A stretch of 64,000 nt of DNA from Caulobacterales bacterium (GTDB lineage: Bacteria > Pseudomonadota > Alphaproteobacteria > Caulobacterales > Caulobacteraceae), in NCBI GenBank assembly GCA_019510435.1, contig JAEKKJ010000027.1, positions 24,685 to 88,684 on the forward strand. Direction: 5' to 3'. This document shows positions 15,409 to 22,716 of the stretch, piece by piece. The position numbers and the translations under genes were made by a program. The notes under the pieces were generated by a model, which was not told the DNA's origin, made no database searches, and worked only from the letters and a program-made list of their open reading frames with translations. Position 1 is the first letter of the stretch. Every line of letters begins with the position of its first letter.

Positions 15409-15440
15409 GAAAGGCCGTCCCAGCAATGGGGCGGCCTTTC
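15409..15440 (+). terminator. Strong hairpin between the small peptide and the respiratory operon
   Basis: GAAAGGCCG (15409-15417) pairs with CGGCCTTTC (15432-15440); inside, a T-G wobble and CCC/GGG extend the stem to about 13 bp around the loop AGCAAT. The T residues are in the 3' arm and no long T-tract follows (GCTATTC), so it may be a terminator, attenuator or RNA-protecting 3' end. Confidence 0.6.
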
Positions 15441-15510
15441 GCTATTCGCCTTGTCTCGCAGTTTCCTGCCCTGCCGGATCGTCGCTGGCGGCAATGGGAG
15501 GAGGCTGGGA

Positions 15511-17370
15511 TTGGATCGCCGGGTCTGGCCGGCCGGACGCACGGCGTCCGCCTTCGCCCTCGTCGTTCTGGCGCTGGCGGCCTGCAGCCGCAATGCTCCG
15601 CCGCCGGGCCCCGCAAAGCCGCCGGCCGCAACGCCCACCGGCGCCGTCGCCCCGGCCGCGGCCTCGCCGGACGATGACGGCCAGTGGACCATGCCGGCCA
15701 AGGACTACGCCAACACCCGCTACAGCGGCCTGGACCAGATCAACACCGGCAATGTGAAGGGCCTGCAGGTCGCCTTCACGGTGTCCACCGAGACGCTGAA
15801 GGGCCAGGAATCCGCCGTCCTGGCGGTGGGCGACACGCTCTATTTCGTCACCCCCTACCCCAACAACCTCTACGCCATCGACCTCGAAAAGCCGGGCGGG
15901 GCGGTGAAGTGGAAGTACCAGCCGAAGCCTGACGCCGCCGCGCAGGGCGAGGCCTGCTGCCAGCCGATCAACCGCGGGCCGGTCTATTCGAACGGCGTCA
16001 TCTACTACAACACCATCGACGCCTGGACCCACGCGGTGGACGCCAAGACCGGCCAGTTGAAGTGGAAGGTCAAGGTCGGCGACTTCCACAAGGGCGAGAC
16101 CACCAACATGGCGCCCATCGTGGTCAAGGACCACGTGATCGTGGGCAACTCCGGCGCCGAGTTCGGCGTGCGCGGCTGGATCGCGGCCCTGAACGCCGGC
16201 GATGGCTCGCTGGCCTGGCGCGCCTATTCCACCGGGCCGGACAAGGACGTCCTGATCGACCCGGCGGTCTTCAAGCCCTTCTACCCGCAGTACAAGGGCA
16301 CGGACCTGGGCGTCAGCCACTGGCGCGGCGAGCAGTGGAAGATCGGAGGCGGCACGGTCTGGGGCTGGATTTCCTACGACCCCGAGCTGGACCTGATCTT
16401 CCACGGCACCTCGAACCCGGCGCCCTGGAACCACGAGGCGCGGCCCGGCGACAACAACTGGACCGAAGGCATCTTCGCGCGCGATCCCGAGACCGGGAAG
16501 GCGCACTGGTTCTACCAGTACAGCCCGCACGGGCTGTGGGACCACTCGTCGGTCAACGAGAACATCATCCTGGACCTGCCCTGGCAGGGCCGCACACGCC
16601 ACGTGGTCGTCCACCCCGAGCGCAACGGCTACATCTATGTGATCGACCGCACGAGCGGCGAACTGCTCGCCGCCGACCCCTTCATGAAGGTCACCGCCTC
16701 GCTCGGCGTGGACATGAAGACCGGCAAGCTGATCGACAATCCGGAGAAGCGGCCCACCGAGGGCAAGGTGGTGCGCGAGGTCTGCCCCAACTCGCCGGGC
16801 GCCAAGGACTGGAACCCCTCGGCCTTCTCCAAGCAGACCGGCCTCCTCTACGTGCCGCACAACAACCTTTGCATGGACTGGGAGACCAAGCCGGTCTCCT
16901 ACCTCGCCGGCACCCCCTACATCGGCGTCAACCCGCGCTTCTATCCGGCAGACCCCGGCAAGGGCGGCGAGTTCATGGCCTGGGACCCGGTGGCGCGGAA
17001 GAAGGTCTGGACCATCGACGAGAAGTGGCCGGTGTGGAGCGGCGCCGTGGCCACGGCCGGGGGGCTGGTCTTCTACGGCAATCTGGAGGGCTGGTTCAAA
17101 GCGGTCGATGCGCGGACCGGCCAGGTGCTCTGGCAGTTCAAGACCGCGTCCGGGATCGTGGGCCAGCCCACCACTTGGCGCGGGCCTGACGGGCGCCAGT
17201 ACGTCTCGGTGCTGTCCGGCATCGGCGGCTGGGCCGGGGCCATGGTCTCCAGCCAGCTCGACCCGCGCGACGCCACCGCCGCCAAGGGCTTCGGCAACAT
17301 GAGCGCCGACCTCAAGAAGGAATCGGCCATCGGAGGGATGCTCTATGTCTTCGCCCTGCCGAAGGCTTGA
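15511..17370 (+). CDS. PQQ-dependent alcohol dehydrogenase (methanol/ethanol type), lipoprotein
   Basis: A 619-residue eight-bladed quinoprotein that oxidises an alcohol with pyrroloquinoline quinone and passes electrons to cytochrome c. It has the vicinal disulphide Cys149-Cys150 (EACCQP), the PQQ-site block GTSNPAPWN and PGDNNW, and repeated blade motifs such as DAKTGQLKWK, DPETGKAHWF and DARTGQVLWQF. It has no fused cytochrome domain. The TTG at 15511 behind GGGAGGAGG places the lipobox LAAC at the N-terminus; the ATG at 15406 would put the start before the hairpin and gives no signal peptide. The metal preference (calcium or lanthanide) is not assigned. Confidence 0.9.
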   Translation: MDRRVWPAGRTASAFALVVLALAACSRNAPPPGPAKPPAATPTGAVAPAAASPDDDGQWTMPAKDYANTRYSGLDQINTGNVKGLQVAFTVSTETLKGQESAVLAVGDTLYFVTPYPNNLYAIDLEKPGGAVKWKYQPKPDAAAQGEACCQPINRGPVYSNGVIYYNTIDAWTHAVDAKTGQLKWKVKVGDFHKGETTNMAPIVVKDHVIVGNSGAEFGVRGWIAALNAGDGSLAWRAYSTGPDKDVLIDPAVFKPFYPQYKGTDLGVSHWRGEQWKIGGGTVWGWISYDPELDLIFHGTSNPAPWNHEARPGDNNWTEGIFARDPETGKAHWFYQYSPHGLWDHSSVNENIILDLPWQGRTRHVVVHPERNGYIYVIDRTSGELLAADPFMKVTASLGVDMKTGKLIDNPEKRPTEGKVVREVCPNSPGAKDWNPSAFSKQTGLLYVPHNNLCMDWETKPVSYLAGTPYIGVNPRFYPADPGKGGEFMAWDPVARKKVWTIDEKWPVWSGAVATAGGLVFYGNLEGWFKAVDARTGQVLWQFKTASGIVGQPTTWRGPDGRQYVSVLSGIGGWAGAMVSSQLDPRDATAAKGFGNMSADLKKESAIGGMLYVFALPKA

Positions 17371-17917
17371 GCGGCTGGCCGCGGCGGCGCTGGCGGCCGC
17401 CCTGCTGGCGGGCTGCCAGCGGGAAACGCGCGACTTTCACGGGCCGCCGCCGCCAAGCGGACCGCAAGCCTCGGGCGTCTCGCCTTCGGACCTGGCGGCG
17501 GGCGGCGGTCCGATCGGCCCACCGCACGATCCCCGGGCGGCCATCTACGAGGACAACGCCTTCCACATCGGCGAGGGCAAGCGCTACTACGACTGGTACA
17601 ATTGCTACGGCTGCCACGCGGCCGGCGGCGGCGACATCGGCCCGCCGCTCATGGACGACCAGTGGATCTACGGCGGCTCGATCGAGCAGATCCACGCCAG
17701 CATCGTCGAGGGGCGGCCGAACGGCATGCCCTCGTTCCGCAACAAGATCCCCGACGACCAGGTCTGGGAGATCGCCGCCTACATCCGCAGCATGGGCGGC
17801 AATGTGGCCAAGGACGCGGCGCCCTCGCGCGGCGACGAGCTGCAGTCGAGCCTCGCCAAGACCCAGGTCAAGCCGACGCCGGCCAAGCCGGCGGCGCCGA
17901 CGGACCAGCCGCGATGA
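17345..17917 (+). CDS. Monohaem c-type cytochrome lipoprotein
   Basis: A 190-residue periplasmic cytochrome. The N-terminus has a signal with lipobox LAGC, followed by a Pro/Gly-rich linker. The haem-binding motif is CYGCH (Cys87, Cys90, His91), and the sixth ligand is probably the Met in NGMPSF. The C-terminal tail is Pro/Lys/Ala-rich. The gene begins 26 bp inside the dehydrogenase gene and ends in an ATGA overlap with coxB. It should carry electrons from the PQQ enzyme to oxidase subunit II. Confidence 0.92.
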   Translation: MSSPCRRLERLAAAALAAALLAGCQRETRDFHGPPPPSGPQASGVSPSDLAAGGGPIGPPHDPRAAIYEDNAFHIGEGKRYYDWYNCYGCHAAGGGDIGPPLMDDQWIYGGSIEQIHASIVEGRPNGMPSFRNKIPDDQVWEIAAYIRSMGGNVAKDAAPSRGDELQSSLAKTQVKPTPAKPAAPTDQPR

Positions 17918-18936
17918 GGCGCGCGGCCGCCTGGCTGGCGATGGGTATGGCGGGCCTGGCCCTGGCCGCATGCTCCGGCGCGCAGGATTCCCTCAACCCC
18001 GCCGGCGACCAGGCCGCCCACACCCAGGACGTCTGGCGGCTGATGCTGATCGTCTGCGGGGCGATGTACGTCCTGGTGATGGCGTTCCTGGGCTGGGCGC
18101 TCTGGCGGGCGCGCCGGGCGCTGGATGGGCCCCCGCTCGAGGACGCGGTCAAGAGCTCGGCGGACGCCCCCATGCGCAACGCGCTGGTGGGCTGGACGGC
18201 CCTGATCATCCTGGGCCTGGGCGTGCTGGCGGTGGGCAGCTTCCTCGTGGACCGCAGCCTGGCCCGCGCCGACACCAAGGACGCCCTGCACATCAAGATC
18301 ACCGGGAACCAGTGGTGGTGGCAGGTGGAGTACCAGGACCCCGACCCCAGCCGCCAGTTCACCACCGCCAACGAACTGCACCTGCCGGCCAACCGGCCCG
18401 CCATCCTGGAGCTGGCGGCGCAGGACGTGATCCACAGCTTCTGGATCCCGAACCTGGCCGGGAAGGAGGACCTGATCCCCGGCCGGACCAACTGGCTGAC
18501 GCTGAATCCGCGGCGGATCGGGGTCTATCGCGGCCAGTGCGCGGAGTTCTGCGGCCTGCAGCACGCCCAGATGGCGCTGGACGCCACGGTGGAGGACCCA
18601 CAGGCCTTCGAGGCCTGGCGCCAGGCCCAGCTGAAACCGGCCCCGCCCCCCTCGAACGATGCTCAGGTCCGCGGCCAGGGGGTCTTCATCAACGGCGCCT
18701 GCGGCAGCTGCCATGAGATCGCGGGCTCCGATGCGCACGGCCGCACCGGGCCGGACCTGACCCACTTGGCCAGCCGCCGCAAGCTCGCTGCCGGCGCCCT
18801 GCCGGTGGGCCGCGACGGGCTGATCGCCTGGCTGCACGATCCCCAGGCCATCAAGCCCGGCAACCACATGCCGCTCGTCCACATGTCCGACCAGGATCTC
18901 AATGACCTGGTCGCCTACCTGCAGAGCCTCTCATGA
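17914..18936 (+). CDS. coxB: Cytochrome c oxidase subunit II, caa3 type with fused cytochrome c
   Basis: A 340-residue subunit. After a lipobox (LAAC) come two membrane helices (about residues 43-68 and 90-112), the CuA cupredoxin domain with His174 (VIHSFW) and CAEFCGLQHAQM (Cys209, Glu211, Cys213, His217, Met220), and a C-terminal haem c domain with CGSCH (Cys263, Cys266, His267) and a Met ligand in NHMPLV. The fusion defines the caa3 class, which accepts electrons directly. It overlaps its neighbours as ATGA on both sides. Confidence 0.96.
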   Translation: MRRAAAWLAMGMAGLALAACSGAQDSLNPAGDQAAHTQDVWRLMLIVCGAMYVLVMAFLGWALWRARRALDGPPLEDAVKSSADAPMRNALVGWTALIILGLGVLAVGSFLVDRSLARADTKDALHIKITGNQWWWQVEYQDPDPSRQFTTANELHLPANRPAILELAAQDVIHSFWIPNLAGKEDLIPGRTNWLTLNPRRIGVYRGQCAEFCGLQHAQMALDATVEDPQAFEAWRQAQLKPAPPPSNDAQVRGQGVFINGACGSCHEIAGSDAHGRTGPDLTHLASRRKLAAGALPVGRDGLIAWLHDPQAIKPGNHMPLVHMSDQDLNDLVAYLQSLS

Positions 18937-20843
18937 GCGCCGCCTACCCCCGCGAGGTCGGCGCGAAGGAGGCCGAGGCCCTGCACGCCCAGCTGGACGC
19001 CACCTGGCGCACCGGGACCGGCTTCTGGGACCGCCTGGCGACCGTGGACCACAAGATCGTCGGCCGGCGCTACATCGTCACCGGCTTCGTCTTCTTCGTG
19101 CTGGCGGGGATCCTGGCGGTCCTGATGCGCCTGCAGCTGGCGACGCCGCAGAGCGGGCTGATCAGCGCCGACCGCTACAACCAGATCTTCTCCATGCACG
19201 GCACGACGATGATGTTCCTGTTCGCCGTGCCGATCATGGAGGCCATGGGCGTCTACCTCGTGCCTCTGATGTGCGGCACGCGGAACATCGCCTACCCCCG
19301 GCTCAACGCCTACAGCTACTGGGTCTACCTGTTCGGCGGGGTGATGATCTGGGTGGCGTTCCTGCTGAACGTGGGCCCGGAGACCGGCTGGTTCTCCTAT
19401 GTCCCGCTGGCGGGGCCGGAGTTCTCGCCCGGCAAGCGCACGGACTTCTGGGCGCAGATGATCACCTTCACCGAAGTCTCGGCCCTCGCCGTCGCCGCGG
19501 AGCTGATCGCCACCATCCTGAAGCAGCGCGCCCCCGGCATGACCCTGGCGCGGATGCCGCTCTTCCTGTGGTCGATCCTGGTGACCTCGGTCATGATCCT
19601 GTTCGCCATGCCGGCGGTGATGCTGGCCTCCAGCTTCCTGATCTCGGACCGGCTGATCGGCACCCACTTCTACAATCCGGCGGAGGGCGGCGACCCGCTG
19701 CTGTGGCAGCACCTCTTCTGGTTCTTCGGCCACCCGGAGGTCTACATCATCTTCGTGCCGGCCCTGGGCATGGTCTCCTCGATCGTGGCCACCTTCGCGC
19801 AGCGCACCATCTTCGCCTATCCGGCCATGGTGATGGCCCTGATCGGCAACGGGCTCTTGGCCTTCGGCCTGTGGGTCCACCACATGTTCGCCACCGGCCT
19901 GCCGCGGCTGGGCAACAGCTTCTACACCTCCGCCAGCATGACCATCGCCCTGCCGGCGGGCGTGCAGATCTTCTGCTGGATCGCCACTCTCTGGGACGGC
20001 AAGCCGCGGTTCAAGGCACCGCTCCTGTTCGTGCTCGGGTTCGTGGTGATCTTCGTGCTGGGCGGGCTTACCGGCGTGATGCTGGCCTCGGTCCCGCTCG
20101 ACCTGCAGCTGCACGACACCTACTTCGTGGTGGCCCACTTCCACTATGTGCTGATCGGCGGGGCGGTCTTCCCGCTGTTCGGCGGCTTCTACTACTGGTT
20201 CCCCAAGATCACCGGCCGGATGCTGAGCGAGAAGGCCGGCGCCTGGAACTTCTGGCTGTTCTTCGTGGGCTTCAACGTCGCCTTCTTCCCGATGCACATC
20301 CTGGGCCTGATCGGCATGCCGCGACGGGTCTACACCTATCCGGCCGGGCTCGGCTGGGAGCTCTGGAACCGCATCTCGACGCTGGGCGGCCTCGTGATCG
20401 TGGTCAGCGTCCTGATCTTCATCGGCAACGTGACCGTCAGCCTGCGCCGCGGGGCCCTGGCCGGCGACAACCCGTGGGACGCCGCCACCCTGGAGTGGGC
20501 CACGACCTCCCCGCCCCCCAGCTACAACTTCGCCCACATCCCCGTGGTGACGACGCGCGAGGCGTTGTGGTCCGAGGACCGCCCGGTGATGGAGGGCCTG
20601 AAGTCCGAGTCGCGCGAGGTGCTGTGCACCAGCGTGCTCGACGCCGAGCCGGACATGCGCCACGCCTCGCCCAAGCCCAGCCTGTGGCCGCTGTTCACCG
20701 CCCTCGCCACCAGCGCCATGTTCATCGGCTCGATCTTCCACGAATGGGCGCTGGTCTGGGGCTCGCTGCCGATCGTCGTCGGCCTGATCGGCTGGCTGTG
20801 GCCCACCACGCCGCCGAAGCGCCAGCTGGAGGCGGCCACGTGA
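18933..20843 (+). CDS. coxA: Cytochrome c oxidase subunit I, A-type haem-copper oxidase
   Basis: A 636-residue catalytic subunit that reduces oxygen and pumps protons. Haem a ligands are His89 (MHGTTMMF) and His404 (HFHYVL); the haem a3 ligand is His402. CuB ligands include His267 (GHPEVY, with the Tyr271 crosslink position) and His316/His317 (VHHMFATG). The GHPEVY glutamate and HHMFATG block place it in the A1 group. The C-terminus is extended with two further hydrophobic segments (about residues 585-630), as in other caa3 oxidases. It overlaps coxB as ATGA and the subunit III gene as GTGA. Confidence 0.97.
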   Translation: MSAAYPREVGAKEAEALHAQLDATWRTGTGFWDRLATVDHKIVGRRYIVTGFVFFVLAGILAVLMRLQLATPQSGLISADRYNQIFSMHGTTMMFLFAVPIMEAMGVYLVPLMCGTRNIAYPRLNAYSYWVYLFGGVMIWVAFLLNVGPETGWFSYVPLAGPEFSPGKRTDFWAQMITFTEVSALAVAAELIATILKQRAPGMTLARMPLFLWSILVTSVMILFAMPAVMLASSFLISDRLIGTHFYNPAEGGDPLLWQHLFWFFGHPEVYIIFVPALGMVSSIVATFAQRTIFAYPAMVMALIGNGLLAFGLWVHHMFATGLPRLGNSFYTSASMTIALPAGVQIFCWIATLWDGKPRFKAPLLFVLGFVVIFVLGGLTGVMLASVPLDLQLHDTYFVVAHFHYVLIGGAVFPLFGGFYYWFPKITGRMLSEKAGAWNFWLFFVGFNVAFFPMHILGLIGMPRRVYTYPAGLGWELWNRISTLGGLVIVVSVLIFIGNVTVSLRRGALAGDNPWDAATLEWATTSPPPSYNFAHIPVVTTREALWSEDRPVMEGLKSESREVLCTSVLDAEPDMRHASPKPSLWPLFTALATSAMFIGSIFHEWALVWGSLPIVVGLIGWLWPTTPPKRQLEAAT

Positions 20844-21445
20844 AGGCGCGGGTGGTCGGCGATGTCTCCATGCTGCCGGACGGCGCATTCGGGTCGCGCA
20901 CGCCGATCTGGTGGGGCCTGATCTGCTTCATCCTGATCGAGGGCGGCGGGTTCGCCCTGGCCTGCGGCGCCTATTTCTTCCTGATGAGCCACACCGAGCC
21001 GTGGCCGCCCAGCCGCTTTCCGCCGGACCTGCCCGCGGGGATCGCCTTCACGGCCCTGCTGCTGCTCAGCGAGATCCCCAACGTGTTCACCAAGCGCGCC
21101 GAAAAGGCCCAGGACGAGCGGGCGACTCAGCTGGGCCTGATCGCCGCATCATTCGTCGGCGCCCTGCTGCTGGCCATCCGCTGGTTCGAGTTCCACAGCC
21201 TCAACGTCCGCTGGGACGACAACGCCTATGGCTCCATCGTTTGGGCGCTGCTCTTCCTGCACACTGTCCACCTGATCACCGACTGGGCCGACACGGTGGT
21301 CCTCGCGGTTTTCACCTTCACCCACGAGGTCGACACCAACCGCTTCTCCGACGTGGCGGACAACAGCCTCTATTGGCATTTCGTGGTGATCGCCTGGCTG
21401 CCGATCTACGCCCTCATCTACTGGGTCCCGAGGCTGGCCGGATGA
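20840..21445 (+). CDS. coxC: Cytochrome c oxidase subunit III
   Basis: A 201-residue, five-helix subunit III. Typical blocks are WWGLICFILIEGGGFALA, YFFLMSHTEPWPP, RWFEFHSLNVRWDDNAYGS, FLHTVHLITD and the C-terminal YWHFVVIAWLPIYALIYW. It is the short form without the first two helices of mitochondrial subunit III. The GTG at 20840 overlaps the coxA stop (GTGA), and its stop overlaps the next ATG. Subunit III stabilises the D proton pathway of the oxidase. Confidence 0.92.
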   Translation: MKARVVGDVSMLPDGAFGSRTPIWWGLICFILIEGGGFALACGAYFFLMSHTEPWPPSRFPPDLPAGIAFTALLLLSEIPNVFTKRAEKAQDERATQLGLIAASFVGALLLAIRWFEFHSLNVRWDDNAYGSIVWALLFLHTVHLITDWADTVVLAVFTFTHEVDTNRFSDVADNSLYWHFVVIAWLPIYALIYWVPRLAG

Positions 21446-21792
21446 AGCCGCAGGCCACCATCCCCACCTGGCGGGCCTGGGCGGGCCTGACGTTCTCGCC
21501 CCTGGCCTGGGCGGCCTATCACCAGGCCGGGTCGGACCTCGACTTCGCCAAGTGCCAGTGGGCGGCGACGCCGTTGATGGTGCTGCTGGGCGTGGCGGCG
21601 CTGGCGGTCATCGGGCTGGGGGCGATCCTGTCCTACGGCGCCTGGCGCGCCGCCGGCGGGGCGCTGGACCGCAAGGAAGCGCTGAGCGGCCGGTTCGTGG
21701 CGGCCATCAGCCTGCTCGCCAGCGGCCTCTTCGCCCTGGCGGTCGGCTTCCAGGTCGCCGCGTCCGCCATCGTGCCCGGCTGCTTCCGGTGA
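21442..21792 (+). CDS. Small membrane protein of the caa3 oxidase operon
   Basis: A 116-residue protein with three hydrophobic segments (about residues 13-25, 42-65 and 85-110) and a conserved-looking CQW in the first loop. It lies between subunit III and CtaG, with four-base overlaps at both ends, so it is almost certainly part of the oxidase or its assembly. I do not recognise a family; it does not look like a standard subunit IV. Conserved position in related operons would settle its role. Confidence 0.75.
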   Translation: MKPQATIPTWRAWAGLTFSPLAWAAYHQAGSDLDFAKCQWAATPLMVLLGVAALAVIGLGAILSYGAWRAAGGALDRKEALSGRFVAAISLLASGLFALAVGFQVAASAIVPGCFR

Positions 21793-22691
21793 GACGCGCC
21801 TGGGCGGGGGTGCTCGCCGCCGTCACGCCGGGAACCGCCTTCGCCCACGCCGGGGTCGTCCCCTTGGCGCAACCCGGCTGGACGCTCGAGCCCTGGCTGC
21901 TGGTCGCGCTGGGCCTCAGCGCCGGTCTCTACAGCCTGGGCGCGGCGCGGCTGGCGCGGCGCGCCGGAGCGGGCCGCCGGCCCCTGCGCCGACGCAGCCT
22001 GCTGTTCGCCGCCGGCTGGCTCACCCTGGTCCTCGCCGCGGTCTCGCCCCTGCACCAGGCGGGCGGGCGTTCCTTCACCGCGCACATGGTCGAGCACGAG
22101 CTCCTGATGCTCGTGGCCGCGCCCCTGCTCGTGCTCTCCCGTCCACTGGGGGCGATGATCTGGGCCTTCCCCGCCGGCGGACGACAGGCCCTGGCCGCGC
22201 TTGGCCGCCAGTCCGTCCTGCGCGGGGCCTGGGCGGCTCTCTCCGCGCCCGTGACAGCGACCCTGGTCCAAGCCGCCGCGCTCTGGCTCTGGCATGCGCC
22301 GGCGCTGTTCGACCTCGCCCTGGCGCGCGAGCCCTGGCACATCGCCCAGCACCTGTCGTTCCTGCTCTCCGCACTCGTCTTCTGGCATGCGATGCTGAGC
22401 CCCCGACGAGACAGCGTGGCCCTGGCCGCCCTCTGCCTCTTCGCCACCTCCCTGGTGGCCGGCGCCCTGGGCGCCCTCATGGCCTTCTCCGAGAGCCCCT
22501 GGTACGGCCGCTACGCCCTGCTCGGCATGACCCCCTTCGGCCTGACACCCGCCGAGGACCAGCAGCTGGCGGGCCTGCTCATGTGGATCCCCGGCGGCTT
22601 CGTCCACGCCGGCGCCGCCCTGGCCCTGATCGGCCGGGCGCTCGCGGCCAGGGCGGCGGGAGACAGGCGGGCGCTCTCGAGCCAGGCCTGA
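21789..22691 (+). CDS. ctaG: Cytochrome c oxidase assembly protein, CtaG_Cox11-unrelated caa3_CtaG type
   Basis: A 300-residue polytopic protein of the caa3_CtaG family, needed for maturation of caa3 oxidase. It has about seven membrane helices; motifs include SPLHQAGGRSFTAHMVEHELLMLVAAPLLVLSRPL (split over a loop and a helix), WLWHAPALFDLAL, AQHLSFLLSALVFWHAML, and the C-terminal LLMWIPGGFVHAGAAL. Histidines in these helices are the likely copper or haem site. The GTG at 21789 overlaps the previous stop. It is the last gene of the operon. Confidence 0.9.
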   Translation: MRRAWAGVLAAVTPGTAFAHAGVVPLAQPGWTLEPWLLVALGLSAGLYSLGAARLARRAGAGRRPLRRRSLLFAAGWLTLVLAAVSPLHQAGGRSFTAHMVEHELLMLVAAPLLVLSRPLGAMIWAFPAGGRQALAALGRQSVLRGAWAALSAPVTATLVQAAALWLWHAPALFDLALAREPWHIAQHLSFLLSALVFWHAMLSPRRDSVALAALCLFATSLVAGALGALMAFSESPWYGRYALLGMTPFGLTPAEDQQLAGLLMWIPGGFVHAGAALALIGRALAARAAGDRRALSSQA

Positions 22692-22716
22692 GGCGCCCCC
22701 GTCGTCGACACCGCAC

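Noticed and set aside
15442..16860. 472-codon minus-strand frame across the PQQ dehydrogenase
   Set aside because: It is the antisense of a gene with clear quinoprotein motifs, and its composition is typical of a shadow frame.
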